Assembly: GCF_025519785.1 (NCBI RefSeq)
Contig: NZ_JAOPKZ010000002.1
Coordinates: forward strand, 124,001-188,000
From: Staphylococcus marylandisciuri
Lineage (GTDB): Bacteria; Bacillota; Bacilli; Staphylococcales; Staphylococcaceae
Length of the DNA stretch: 64,000 nucleotides
Direction: 5' to 3'
Shown piece by piece: positions 27,823 through 37,555 of this stretch (position 1 is its first letter; each line of letters starts with the position of its first letter). Position numbers and translations under genes: made by a program. The notes below the pieces were generated by a model. That model did not search any database. It was given only the letters and a program-made list of their open reading frames with translations, and was not told the DNA's origin.

Positions 27823-28506
27823 TTGGCGAAAGAACTCAAATACGGGCAGAGTGAAGAACAGTACATGCAGATATACGACCATAGTGATAATGAAGACTGG
27901 ATAGTGATCGTCCACGGAGGGTATTGGCGACAACGTATTAGTGTTGAGATAATGGAGCCCTTTGCTGAGCAACTCTTTCAGCAAGGTTATAACGTGGTTA
28001 ATATCGAATACCGACGGGGCGATCACCGTTGGCCTATCCCTGAAGAAGATGTAGCGTTAGCGCTTGAAACCTTCAAGTCTTCTGACTTTTTCAAAGAGAG
28101 TCAAGCCCTTATTACACTGGGACACTCAGTTGGAGGTCAACTCGTACTTAATACTCAACAATACGCTGATCGGATCGTTGCATTAGCACCCGTTACAGAT
28201 GTGAAATTTACTAAAGATCAGCATCTGGGTGAGGACGCCGCTTTGGAATACTTTGGTGAAGCTTCTGACGATGCATTATACGCCGCTTCTCCACTAAGTA
28301 GACTTCCAATTGAGAAGCCAACTTATATTCTTCACGGTATAGATGATGAGAAAGTACGCATTGAAACTACATTTGATTTCATCGCAAAGAATAACAGTGA
28401 TCTAATAGAATTGTGTGCTCCTGCTCAATTAGATCACATGTATTGTATCAATCCTCAAATGCCTTACTTTAATACGGTATTAAAATGGATTGAGGAGAAG
28501 GCTTGA
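27823..28506 (+). CDS. Alpha/beta hydrolase, kynurenine formamidase-like
   Basis: This is a cytoplasmic esterase/amidase of about 227 residues. The oxyanion motif VHGGYWRQR, nucleophile elbow TLGHSVGGQL, acid in LHGIDDEKV and catalytic histidine in LDHMYC are in the right order. HGGYW is typical of the kynurenine formamidase and BD-FAE carboxylesterase group. TTG at 27823 is nine bases from AAGGAG and is preferred over TTGs at 27799 and 27814. No tryptophan degradation genes adjoin, so the natural substrate is open. Confidence 0.78.
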   Translation: MAKELKYGQSEEQYMQIYDHSDNEDWIVIVHGGYWRQRISVEIMEPFAEQLFQQGYNVVNIEYRRGDHRWPIPEEDVALALETFKSSDFFKESQALITLGHSVGGQLVLNTQQYADRIVALAPVTDVKFTKDQHLGEDAALEYFGEASDDALYAASPLSRLPIEKPTYILHGIDDEKVRIETTFDFIAKNNSDLIELCAPAQLDHMYCINPQMPYFNTVLKWIEEKA

Positions 28507-28730
28507 AATTAAAGGTCTACGCTTAGAACTTCACGTACGCTAAACAAATATACTAATAAATAAAAATTGGTGTAGAAGCAGTTTAAATTGATGAGGTCTC
28601 ATTTAAGGGTCAATCGATTATCTTTGCGAGGACTAATTATGATATAACGAGACATAGATTTTACGCTTATAGTCGTAAATATACGGAAATAAGCACACAT
28701 TGAGCTACTCCATATATTATTAAACTCAAA

Positions 28731-28781
28731 GGGAGCGGGGCAGAAATCTTTTTATTCAAATTAGATTTCTGTCCCGCTCCC
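28731..28781. repeat. Repeat family A hairpin, copy 6
   Basis: This palindrome lies between the convergent hydrolase and MFS genes. The rest of 28507-28957 shows nothing else recognisable. Confidence 0.85.
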
Positions 28782-28957
28782 AACTAGATATTTCAATTTG
28801 TCGTCTACCACTAAAATCTTGACTAGAATAGAAGTTAGCATATGTTCCTTTGCTCGTATTCTCTCTTAGTTCTTAATTTGTTGTACAATAGCTCATCCTG
28901 CATTCTTCGTTGCTAAATAGACTTATACGTGGTTGAGTTGTGCTCTACATCATCTTA

Positions 28958-30262
28958 TTAAGAACTGTGCTTCATCTTCTTATAACCTGGTCGAACAAAG
29001 GTCATTGCTATAATTCCTATAACCGCTGATACTACTGCAGAAATAAACATTGATGAGTAACCGTATGATGCAACGAGTATACCTGTTAAAGTTGGAGCGA
29101 TGATAGTCGCGCTGTTAACAAAGAAATGCGTTATACCGCCATACGTTCCTGCGTTCTTAGGTGCAGTGTCGATAACAACAGCCCAATAAACAGCATTAGG
29201 TAAGAATAAGAACGCGACACCAAGCATCATTAAGAACATGATCAACGGAATACTATTAGTTGTAGGAATGATTAAGAAACAAATAGCTGCTAGAACCATT
29301 CCGAAGATTGATAGACCTGAACGTGCTATCCATAAACTACCTGTCTTATGTCGCAACCAATCAGATAACTTACCACCCAAGTAAGCAGTAAATACCGCTC
29401 CAATCCATGGAATCATACCTAAATACCATAGAGAATGAATTTCGAAATGGTATTCATCCTGTAAATACTTTGGCGTCCATGTTAATACGAGGAAATTAAT
29501 ATATTGGAATCCAAAGTAGCCTATAGTATTGAAAATGAGAGTTGGACTTTTAAAGAAATGATACCAACGTTCGTTGGAGTCATCTTCAGTTTCAACTGTT
29601 TTTTCGCCAGAAACTGTATCATCCGTTGAACGTATAGCTGCTAATTCTTCTTTAGATACTTTAGGGTTATCTTCTGGGTAGTTGGTAAACATCTTATTCC
29701 AAATCACAACCCAAACTAATCCCACTGCACCCATGACGATAAATAATACACGCCAAGAAGTTACAGACAGCATGAATGATGCGATAGGGGCAGTGATCAA
29801 TGCACCTAGAGGCACGCCGATGAGACCAAGAGCTGATAAGAAACCGCGCTCTTTAGGCGCTGCCCAGTTCGCATTCGTCTTATTCATAGTTGAAAATAAA
29901 GGTCCCTCAGAGAACCCGAATAGCACACGTAAAACAGCGAAACCGGCGATCGCAGACCCTCCAAATACAGCGAGTCCTAACTCACCAGCAAAAGCCATAC
30001 ACATTTCAAATATGGACCACGCAGTTCCCGCCAATATCCAGACGAATTTCGGTCCCTTTTTATCTGAAGTTATACCCCCAAAAAGTGAACCGAGCATATA
30101 TCCATAACCGAAATAACCTAATATAGAACCCCAAGCCACTTTATCAAAACCGAATTCTTTAATAATATCAGCTTGAGCGTATGAGATTGAACCACGGTCT
30201 ATATAGTTGATCATAGTCATGATAATAATCATTGCGATTATGTAATAACGATATCTCTTCAT
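28958..30262 (-). CDS. MFS transporter, anion:cation symporter type (hexonate/glucarate-like)
   Basis: This is a 434-residue permease with 12 expected membrane helices. MIIIMTMINYIDRGSISYA at the N-terminus and EGPLFSTMNKTNANWAAPKERG in the middle are characteristic of the ACS family (ExuT, GudP, DgoT), which import sugar acids with protons. An in-frame TTG upstream at 30349 is open, but GGGTGGGG lies just before ATG 30262, and a cre site falls inside the longer version. Two cre-like sites upstream suggest CcpA repression, which suits a carbon source importer. The specific substrate is not known. Confidence 0.82.
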   Translation of the reverse strand: MKRYRYYIIAMIIIMTMINYIDRGSISYAQADIIKEFGFDKVAWGSILGYFGYGYMLGSLFGGITSDKKGPKFVWILAGTAWSIFEMCMAFAGELGLAVFGGSAIAGFAVLRVLFGFSEGPLFSTMNKTNANWAAPKERGFLSALGLIGVPLGALITAPIASFMLSVTSWRVLFIVMGAVGLVWVVIWNKMFTNYPEDNPKVSKEELAAIRSTDDTVSGEKTVETEDDSNERWYHFFKSPTLIFNTIGYFGFQYINFLVLTWTPKYLQDEYHFEIHSLWYLGMIPWIGAVFTAYLGGKLSDWLRHKTGSLWIARSGLSIFGMVLAAICFLIIPTTNSIPLIMFLMMLGVAFLFLPNAVYWAVVIDTAPKNAGTYGGITHFFVNSATIIAPTLTGILVASYGYSSMFISAVVSAVIGIIAMTFVRPGYKKMKHSS

Positions 30263-30334
30263 CTTCCCCACCCTTTGCTTTATGTATTTACAGACAATTC
30301 GTAATAATCTTTCTAAATCAAAGATAAACTGAAT

Positions 30335-30398
30335 TGAAAGCGCTGTCAATTTCGAATATGTTATTATGTTTTATTATTTTTAAGTAAAAGCACTTTCA
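30335..30398. promoter_or_regulatory. Two cre-like sites upstream of the MFS gene
   Basis: TGAAAGCGCTGTCA (30335-30348) matches cre at about 13 of 14 positions and TAAAAGCACTTTCA (30385-30398) at about 12 of 14. They lie 73 and 123 bp upstream of the MFS start. Confidence 0.6.
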
Positions 30399-30810
30399 TA
30401 CTTCAATGACCCATGAGTTAAAATCTAAATTTTCCGTCAATTCATTCTATCATAAGTCTCCTTGAAGCCTCACCTCACGTAACGGTATCTAAGTCGACTC
30501 TAGCATACTACAATTATACATCATCAATTCTGTTAATTTAACTATTTATGCGAAGTAAAAAGTTAAGCGCTAACTCAAAGGCGATGTCTTTGTTAATAGA
30601 ACGAGACTCACTTGAAAAATGGTCGTCCTCCAGTTGACTACACTACTCTGTAGCATTAGATTCTGAGTCACTCCGTGCTTAATACTTCAATTATAATTCG
30701 AAACATCAATGCTAGACTTTCTCTTTCTTAGCCATATCTATACCTTAGCACACGAATTGATAAATGAGGTAATATTTTCATAAAAATATGATTGATGATA
30801 ATAAAAGAAA

Positions 30811-30958
30811 AAGCGGGACAGAAATCTAATTTGAATAAAAAGATTTCTGTCCCGCTCCAGCAAGGATAACTAGAATTGAAAAAAGCTTGATACAAGTGCA
30901 TTTTCAAGTCAGTCATCTACTGCCAAGAGGCTGGGACATTACATTATGTCCCAGCCTC
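30811..30958. repeat. Composite repeat A-C-B (A copy 7)
   Basis: A family A palindrome (30811-30858) is followed by a family C hairpin (30858-30927) and a short hairpin with GGCTGGGACAT and ATGTCCCAGCC arms (30927-30958). It lies downstream of betA. The rest of 30400-30810 has no recognised feature. Confidence 0.85.
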
Positions 30959-31051
30959 TCGCTATCAAAACATTTAATTTCTATCTATTAGCCAGACTTA
31001 TCAATTTATAACACTCGGTGCGGTCACTTCAATTAATATGGGCACGAGCAA

Positions 31052-32749
31052 TTATTTTACCGTGCCTGCATCCTCGTCGTGCACACCATGTTTATAATAA
31101 TCAACGTATTGCGGTGCTAATGGTTCTTTGCCTAGAATAATATCAGCTGCTTTTTCAGCTAACATTAATACAGGGGAATGAATATTACCGTTTGTCGTTC
31201 TTGGCATAGCTGATGCATCGACTACTCGTAAGTTCTCCATTCCATGAACTTTCATAGTTAGTGGATCAACGACAGCCATCGGATCTGAAGCTGGTCCCAT
31301 CTTCGCACTACAAGATGGATGCAGCGCTGTTTCTCCGTCATTTTTCACCCATTCTATAATTTCTTCGTCAGTTTGAACTTCTGGTCCTGGTGAAATTTCT
31401 CCAGCATCAAATGGTTTCAATGCAGGTTGAGATAGAATATTACGCGCAACTCTAATCGCTTCAGTCCACTCTTTTTCATCCTCTTTAGTAGATAGATAAT
31501 TGAAGACGAAATCTGGATGTTCAAATGGATCTTTAGATTTAATCTTCAAGCTACCACGAGAATTAGAGTACATTGGACCTACATGGACTTGATAACCATG
31601 TTCTGTTTTCGCTTTTTGACCATCATAACGAACCGCTAAAGGCAAGAAGTGGAACATGAGATTAGGGTAATCAACTTCATCGTTTGAACGGACGAAACCT
31701 CCACCCTCAAAGTGGTTAGAAGCTGCTGGTCCTTTGCGTCCTAGTATCCATTGTAAACCAATCCATGGCATCTTTAATTTATTCAAGCTTGGTTGCATCG
31801 ATACTGGTTTCTTACAAGCATGTTGAATATATACTTCAAGATGATCTTCGAAGTTCTCACCTACACCAGGTAGGTGTATACGTGGTTCTATACCTACTGA
31901 ACGCAAGTGTTCTGAATCGCCAATACCGGATAGTTGAAGTAATTGTGGCGTGTTGAAAGCACCGCCTGATAAGATGACTTCTTTCGCATTCACAGTATGT
32001 TCTTTACCGTTCTTCTTGTAAGTTACACCAGTTACTTTTCGACCTTCAAAATTCAAACGCGTTACAAATGCACGCGTTTCAACTGATAAATTCTTGCGCT
32101 TCATAGCAGGGCGTAAGTAAGCTCTAGAAGCTGACACACGACGACCTCTGTGAACTTGGCTGTCAAATGGTCCGAACCCTTCTTGACGGAAACCATTGAC
32201 ATCTGGCGTCTTCTTGTATCCTGCTTCAACAGCAGCGTCGAAGAATGCTTGGAATAATGGGTTCTTAGCTGGTCCTCGTTTAAGTTTAATCGGCCCGTTT
32301 AAACCTCTGTACGGGTCATTATTTTCTGCGCCAAATGTTTTTTCCAATCGTTTAAAGTAAGGCAAACAATGGGCGTAATCCCACGTTTCCATACCTTCAG
32401 GTGCGCCCCAGCCTTCGTAATCCATCGGGTTACCACGTTGGTAAATCATGCCATTAATTGAACTTGAGCCACCAAGTACCTTACCACGTGCATGTGAAAC
32501 CTTTCTGCCATTCATATGAGGTTCTTCGTTAGTGGAGTAAATCCAATCATAGAATTTGTTACCGGATGGATACATAAGTGCTGCAGGCATTTGAATAAGC
32601 AAGTCCCATGGATAATCACTTCTACCTGCTTCAAGTACTAGTACCTCTTTCGTTCCATCGGCTGTGAGACGGTTTCCGAGCACTGAACCTGCGCTACCTC
32701 CACCAATAATGATGTAATCGAATTGTTTATCTGTATATTTATTACTCAT
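31052..32749 (-). CDS. betA: Choline dehydrogenase
   Basis: This is an FAD-dependent GMC oxidoreductase (565 residues) that oxidises choline to betaine aldehyde; called cudB in S. xylosus. The ADP-binding motif [15 protein letters not shown] is near residue 15, GMC signature 1 is in [18 protein letters not shown], and the C-terminal active-site region is [12 protein letters not shown] with the histidine, and [16 protein letters not shown]. It follows betB by 45 bp and is downstream in the same operon. The product, after BetB, is the osmoprotectant glycine betaine. Confidence 0.95.
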   Translation of the reverse strand: MSNKYTDKQFDYIIIGGGSAGSVLGNRLTADGTKEVLVLEAGRSDYPWDLLIQMPAALMYPSGNKFYDWIYSTNEEPHMNGRKVSHARGKVLGGSSSINGMIYQRGNPMDYEGWGAPEGMETWDYAHCLPYFKRLEKTFGAENNDPYRGLNGPIKLKRGPAKNPLFQAFFDAAVEAGYKKTPDVNGFRQEGFGPFDSQVHRGRRVSASRAYLRPAMKRKNLSVETRAFVTRLNFEGRKVTGVTYKKNGKEHTVNAKEVILSGGAFNTPQLLQLSGIGDSEHLRSVGIEPRIHLPGVGENFEDHLEVYIQHACKKPVSMQPSLNKLKMPWIGLQWILGRKGPAASNHFEGGGFVRSNDEVDYPNLMFHFLPLAVRYDGQKAKTEHGYQVHVGPMYSNSRGSLKIKSKDPFEHPDFVFNYLSTKEDEKEWTEAIRVARNILSQPALKPFDAGEISPGPEVQTDEEIIEWVKNDGETALHPSCSAKMGPASDPMAVVDPLTMKVHGMENLRVVDASAMPRTTNGNIHSPVLMLAEKAADIILGKEPLAPQYVDYYKHGVHDEDAGTVK

Positions 32750-32794
32750 CTTTCTATAACCCTCCTAAAACATTTACGTCTACTGTAGCTTTGA

Positions 32795-34288
32795 TCAGTC
32801 GTTATTGAACCAATTTACGGGTTCTGGAGATTGATTTGTCAGAATGTGTTTAGTGTTAAGGTATTCTTCTAAACCTTCTTTGCCTAGTTCTCTACCAATA
32901 CCTGATTGTTTATATCCACCCCATGGCGCTTGTGCAAAGTAAGGATGGAAATCATTAATCCATACGGTGCCCATTTTAAGTTTGTTTGCAACTCTTTGAG
33001 CCTTACCAATATCTTGTGTAAACACTGCGCCTGCTAGGCCATAAATAGAATCGTTTGCTAATCTGATGGCTTCTTCTTCATCTGAGAATCCTTCTATTGT
33101 GACCACTGGGCCAAAGACCTCTTCTTGGACGATACGCATTGACGTATCACAATCTGTAATCACTGTAGGTTCAAAGAAGAAACCGTCTTGCAAGTCCTCT
33201 CTGTCAGGACGTTTACCACCTATCGCTATAGTCGCCCCTTCTTTCTTAGCAACTTCCATATAACTTTCTACTTTGTCACGATGCTCTTTAGAAATGAGCG
33301 GTCCTACTTCAGTCTCTTCATCGAAACCATTACCTAATTTAATCTTAGCTACACGAGCGAGTAAGGCTTGTTCGAACTTATCTTTGATATCGTTGTGGAC
33401 TAATATACGGGATCCTGCTGAGCATACTTGACCGGCATGGAAGTAAGCTCCGTTTAGTGCTTGATCCACTGCTACATCAAAGTCTGCATCATCAAAGATG
33501 ACATTAGGATTCTTACCACCGAGCTCTAAGGCGATATTAGTCACGTGATCAGCAGCTTGTTTCATAATGTGCTTTCCTGTTTCAATTCCACCAGTGAATG
33601 ACACGAGATCAACTTCTTTATGAGAAGACAGAACTTCGCCTACTTCTGCCCCTTTACCTAGAACTAAATTAATTACACCTTTAGGGAAGCCCACTTCTTC
33701 CATCAATTCAAATACACGAATTGTCGTTAATGGTGTGATTTCACTTGGCTTCATCACTAAAGAACAACCAGCAGCTAGCGCCGGAGCAATCTTCCAAGAT
33801 GCCTGTAATAAAGGATAGTTCCATGGCGTGATCTGTGCTACTACACCTAGAGGTTCTTTGACCACGCGACTCTCTGTACCTTGAATAGGAGTGTTGATGA
33901 TCTCGCCGCCTTCTTTATCAGCTAAGCCAGCGAAGTACATAAATACATTATGAATGTCATCCATATCCGCAAGTGATTCTGTTAATGTCTTACCAGTATC
34001 TAACGTTTCTAAATGCGCAAGTTCTTCTCTATGCGCTTTAATTTGATCTGCAATAGCACGTACTTTCTTACCGCGTTCTTCAGCAGTTTCGTTCGCCCAT
34101 TCTCCATCTTCAAAAGATCTTCTTGCTGCTAAGATGGCTTTCTCAGTATCTTGTTTAGTACCTTCAGCAACTTCAAAAATCACTTCTTGGTTATACGGGT
34201 TAATAATATTTCTCTTTTCATTATTTGAACTATTGACCCATTCTCCGTCTATAAATTGTTGATGAGATAAGTTCTTAAGAACATCCAT
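32795..34288 (-). CDS. betB: Betaine-aldehyde dehydrogenase
   Basis: This is an NAD-dependent aldehyde dehydrogenase (497 residues; cudA in S. xylosus) that makes glycine betaine. Motifs: ITPWNYPLLQASWKIAPALAA, the glutamate in ALELGGKNPNV, the catalytic cysteine in AYFHAGQVCSAGSRILV, and EVFGPVVTIEGF. Start ATG follows GGAGGTG. It is separated from the choline transporter gene by 1.1 kb of repeats, where other staphylococci keep the regulator cudC. Confidence 0.95.
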   Translation of the reverse strand: MDVLKNLSHQQFIDGEWVNSSNNEKRNIINPYNQEVIFEVAEGTKQDTEKAILAARRSFEDGEWANETAEERGKKVRAIADQIKAHREELAHLETLDTGKTLTESLADMDDIHNVFMYFAGLADKEGGEIINTPIQGTESRVVKEPLGVVAQITPWNYPLLQASWKIAPALAAGCSLVMKPSEITPLTTIRVFELMEEVGFPKGVINLVLGKGAEVGEVLSSHKEVDLVSFTGGIETGKHIMKQAADHVTNIALELGGKNPNVIFDDADFDVAVDQALNGAYFHAGQVCSAGSRILVHNDIKDKFEQALLARVAKIKLGNGFDEETEVGPLISKEHRDKVESYMEVAKKEGATIAIGGKRPDREDLQDGFFFEPTVITDCDTSMRIVQEEVFGPVVTIEGFSDEEEAIRLANDSIYGLAGAVFTQDIGKAQRVANKLKMGTVWINDFHPYFAQAPWGGYKQSGIGRELGKEGLEEYLNTKHILTNQSPEPVNWFNND

Positions 34289-34465
34289 AGGAGCACCTCC
34301 GTTAAGTTTGTTAAATTTTTATTTAACGAATTTTTCAAGACTATAGTAGCATATACTAATGTAAAATGTCAATTCCACCTCTACAAGGGCGCTAAAGTTC
34401 CTTAATAGTAATAGTTCATAGTGCAGAAAGTAGAGGTCAGGACTAAAGTGTTGAAGATTTGAGCA

Positions 34466-34660
34466 GGGGCCCCAACACAAAGAAACTGGGACTACAGTTT
34501 CCACAAGCAATGCAAGTTGGGGTGGGGCCCCAACACAAAGAAACTGGGACTACAGTTTCCACAAGCAATGCAAGTTGGGGTGGGGCCCCAACACAAAGAA
34601 ACTGGTTCATCAGTTTCCACCAACAATGCAAGTTGGGGTGGACCCCAACAAAGAGAAACT
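34466..34660. repeat. Tandem array of a 58-bp STAR-like unit
   Basis: GGGGCCCC cores lie at 34466 and 34524, GGGGCCCC again at 34582, and a decayed GGACCCC at 34640, exactly 58 bp apart. Each is followed by AACACAAAGAAACTGG and CAGTTTCCAC. Read in reverse, TGTGTTGGGGCCCC fits the published STAR consensus T(G/A/T)TGTTG(G/T)GGCCC(C/A). Short ORFs across it in several frames are by-products of the repeat. Confidence 0.85.
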
Positions 34661-34693
34661 GGTAAATAATATAATGTCTCAGCATCTTTCAGC

Positions 34694-34944
34694 ATCTTGG
34701 CAGTAGATGACTGATTTGAAAATGCGCTTGTATCAAGCTTTTTTCAATTCTAGTCATCTTTGCCGGGACGGGACTACGAAATCTTTTTTGTTCAAATTAG
34801 ATTTCTGTCCCGCTCCCTTCAACATCTCGGCAGTAGATGGCTGATTTGAAAATGCGCTTGTATCAAGCTTTTTTCAATTCTAGCCATCCTTGCCGGGAGG
34901 GGACAGTAATCTTTTTATTCAAATTAGATTTCTGTCCCGCTCCC
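34694..34944. repeat. Composite repeat C-A-C-A (A copies 8 and 9)
   Basis: Family C hairpins at 34694-34766 and 34825-34897 alternate with family A palindromes at about 34764-34817 and 34894-34944. In the second C copy both arms change together (GATGGCTG and TAGCCATC instead of GATGACTG and TAGTCATC). Confidence 0.85.
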
Positions 34945-35327
34945 AAATCGTGAGCATTTCTATCGACAATCCTAATTGTGGGATGTCGTTCATCGATGTC
35001 CTAGAATACAAAAAATTTATGTCTCAACTCATAGTAGCCATCTGTCTTATCACTATGTGAAACGAGAAACATATTAGTCATCAGCATACATATAGATAGT
35101 GCCTTTAGCTGACTGACTCTAACAGTAACCTCAATGCATGAGTTGAGCGAAGTTTGCTCAGCGATACTTATGATTAGTGATACCTATAAGATGACTGCCC
35201 TGGGTCACTAGAACGCCCTCAACCAAGCACCACTAAAGGTTCTGGCTTAAATTACCTGCGTGTGTGGAACGCGTTGACTAACAAGGGTGACCCTCTTTTC
35301 TAAACTGCCTCACTCAATATAAAAATT
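34945..35327. other. Region where cudC is expected, no gene
   Basis: The 1.1 kb between betB and the transporter gene holds only repeats and this stretch, in which I find no ORF resembling a GbsR/CudC regulator and no obvious remnant. Confidence 0.55.
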
Positions 35328-35369
35328 GCACTGAGATGCATTCTCGTTGAATACATCTCAGTGCAATTC
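35326..35369 (-). terminator. Terminator of the choline transporter gene
   Basis: ATTGCACTGAGATG pairs with CATCTCAGTGCAAT across a 16-base loop, about 35 bp beyond the stop of the BCCT gene. The A run upstream on the plus strand becomes a T run on the minus transcript. Confidence 0.75.
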
Positions 35370-35404
35370 GAGTCAGAGTGAGATTGAATGATATAAACGC
35401 TACT

Positions 35405-37039
35405 CTACAAATTATCGTCACGTTCAGTATCTTCTTTATCTTCAGCAACTTGTACAATTCGTAAGGATCGCCGTTCGACCTCTTTATGCTTATCTGCACG
35501 TTGTTGTAACCGAATGCGGTCATTTCCGAGTGTTTGCATAAAGGAAATCATCATGATTATAAATATGACGATTAAAGGTACACTTGCTAGGATGGACGCA
35601 GTCTTTAATACATCCAGCGCTCGCTCACCACCGACAAGCATAAGTGAGAATGGCAGTAAACATAAAGCAAAAGCCCAGAATAAACGATTTGCTCTTAATG
35701 GCTCACCTACTACTACCTTTTGAGAAGCAGCCGCGAGAATATAAGAACCTGAGTCAAATGTTGTTGCTAAGAACAAGAATGCTGAGATTAAGAACAACAC
35801 TATCGTCGTATTAGATAGCGGTAAGTGATGCATCACTTCAATGATCGTTGCCTCAGTACTGTGATGGTTTAAGAAGTGAATAACATCAAATTGGTGCGTA
35901 ATTTGTAAGTACACAGCATAGTTACCGAAAATACCGAAGAATAAGATACATCCTAATGTGCCGTAGACAATCGTGCCCAGCACAACTTCTTTAAGCGTGC
36001 GCCCTTTTGATATACGGGCTATAAACAGTCCAATAAATGGTGCGTACACGATCCACCATGACCAGTAGAAGATAGTCCACTGTTGAGGGAAATTTGTTTC
36101 TTTACGCCCTTGAATTCCTCCAAATGGTTCTAACCAAGTAGCCATGTGGAAGAAATCCCTTAGCATGTTACCTATGCTCGTTACTGTAGTCTCCATCATG
36201 AAGACAGTCGGTCCTACGATAAAGACGAAAGCTAAGAGTAAGAATGACAGCCATACGTTCACGTCACTTAACTTCTGAATCCCTTTCTTCAAACCTGTAT
36301 AAGAGCTAACCGCGAAGATAACGGTTATTGTAAGTAATATAATGCTACGCATGACCATGTTTTGACCATCTAGTCCGGTTAACTTTTCAATACCAGCAGA
36401 GATCATAGGTACGCCGAGAGCTAAAGACGTCGCTGCTCCACCTAGTAAACCAAATATAAATAGAATATCTACTACTTTACCTAAAAGTTTATCTGTTTGA
36501 CCTTTAAGTATGGGGCGACAAGCCTGACTAATCTTATAAACCGGCTTCTTCTTAACGAAGACGAGATAACCAATAGGTAACGCTGGAAGAACGTATATCG
36601 CCCACGCTATAGGCCCCCAATGAAACATCCCGTACGTAGTGGCATAAGATAATGCTTCATCAGTCATACCTTTAGCGCCATTAGGGGGCACCTGGTAATA
36701 GAACGCCCATTCTATAACGCCCCAGTATAAGATGTCTGAACCGATACCCGCACAGAAGAGCATGGCAGCCCAACTGAAATTATTAAACTCAGGTCTATCC
36801 GTTGCCTTACCTAACGTTACATTACCGTACTTGCCGAAAGCGATATAAAGTACAAATCCGAATATGAGTAGGCCTAGTGCAAGATAGACTGCACCTATAG
36901 AGCCTGAAATCGCATTGTTGATTCCAGTGATGACGTCTTGACTTGCTTTAGGAAATACCATCATAGGAATCACTGCTAACAACAGTACGATTACCGTTCC
37001 TACAAAGGTCGTCCAGTCCATGACCTTACCTTTCTTCAC
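35405..37039 (-). CDS. cudT: BCCT-family choline transporter
   Basis: This is an integral membrane betaine/choline/carnitine transporter, 544 residues with 12 membrane segments and a charged cytoplasmic C-terminal tail (KHKEVERRSLR...). The BCCT signature GSDILYWGVIEWAFYY is near residue 100 and the substrate-region tryptophans appear in FYWSWWIVYAPF. The start is GTG behind GAGGGGTG; an ATG six codons later is possible. The genomic link with betB and betA supports choline. Similar BCCTs also carry betaine or carnitine. Confidence 0.87.
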   Translation of the reverse strand: MKKGKVMDWTTFVGTVIVLLLAVIPMMVFPKASQDVITGINNAISGSIGAVYLALGLLIFGFVLYIAFGKYGNVTLGKATDRPEFNNFSWAAMLFCAGIGSDILYWGVIEWAFYYQVPPNGAKGMTDEALSYATTYGMFHWGPIAWAIYVLPALPIGYLVFVKKKPVYKISQACRPILKGQTDKLLGKVVDILFIFGLLGGAATSLALGVPMISAGIEKLTGLDGQNMVMRSIILLTITVIFAVSSYTGLKKGIQKLSDVNVWLSFLLLAFVFIVGPTVFMMETTVTSIGNMLRDFFHMATWLEPFGGIQGRKETNFPQQWTIFYWSWWIVYAPFIGLFIARISKGRTLKEVVLGTIVYGTLGCILFFGIFGNYAVYLQITHQFDVIHFLNHHSTEATIIEVMHHLPLSNTTIVLFLISAFLFLATTFDSGSYILAAASQKVVVGEPLRANRLFWAFALCLLPFSLMLVGGERALDVLKTASILASVPLIVIFIIMMISFMQTLGNDRIRLQQRADKHKEVERRSLRIVQVAEDKEDTERDDNL

Positions 37040-37530
37040 TTAAAACACCCCTCTATATTATTACCTGCGTACACATTTCTTTTATAGATATAGCTAAATG
37101 AAAGTAAAAGAAATCGCAGAAATATTGTTTCTATGTACAAACAAGAGAGTAACTAATCTTTGATAATAATGCAAATTGCATACACATTCTTTACTATCTT
37201 ACAATGAATATTTATATACCTTTTCTCTACAAGTAGTCTTTACATTTATTTAGTTAATCGCTTTGTTAAGTTTTAATTTTACAAATTAAATATATTTAAC
37301 AACTGCTAGTTAGTGAATTTTTATACTTTTAAAGTGTATAAATATAATTTACTAAGTTTATGTACTAATCATTATCTCCAATTTTAAACATAAAATAAAA
37401 TAATTATATGAACGACATTAAAACGCTTTATCAAAAACAGTCAAAATCGCTACAAAGCAGTCAAATTTTTTAGAGAATTTAAGTGCTCCTAGTTGCGTTA
37501 TAACCGAATTTTTATCATACTATACTTGAG
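37040..37530. promoter_or_regulatory. AT-rich divergent promoter region (cudT / fda)
   Basis: This gap of about 500 bp separates two divergent genes. A weak cre-like match (TTAAAACGCTTTAT, 37418-37431) lies nearer fda. No repeats of the intergenic families occur here. Confidence 0.35.
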
Positions 37531-37555
37531 ATCAACTAAAGGAGTGAAAGTAAGT

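Noticed and set aside
30263-30349. N-terminal extension of the MFS transporter
   Set aside because: The extension starts at TTG without a ribosome site and contains a cre box; ATG 30262 has a good site and the usual family start.
34443-34700. Several overlapping ORFs of 60-80 codons on both strands with repeated ALLVETV or QLALLVET-like peptides
   Set aside because: They are translations of the 58-bp tandem repeat in different frames, without ribosome sites, and repeat in step with the DNA units.
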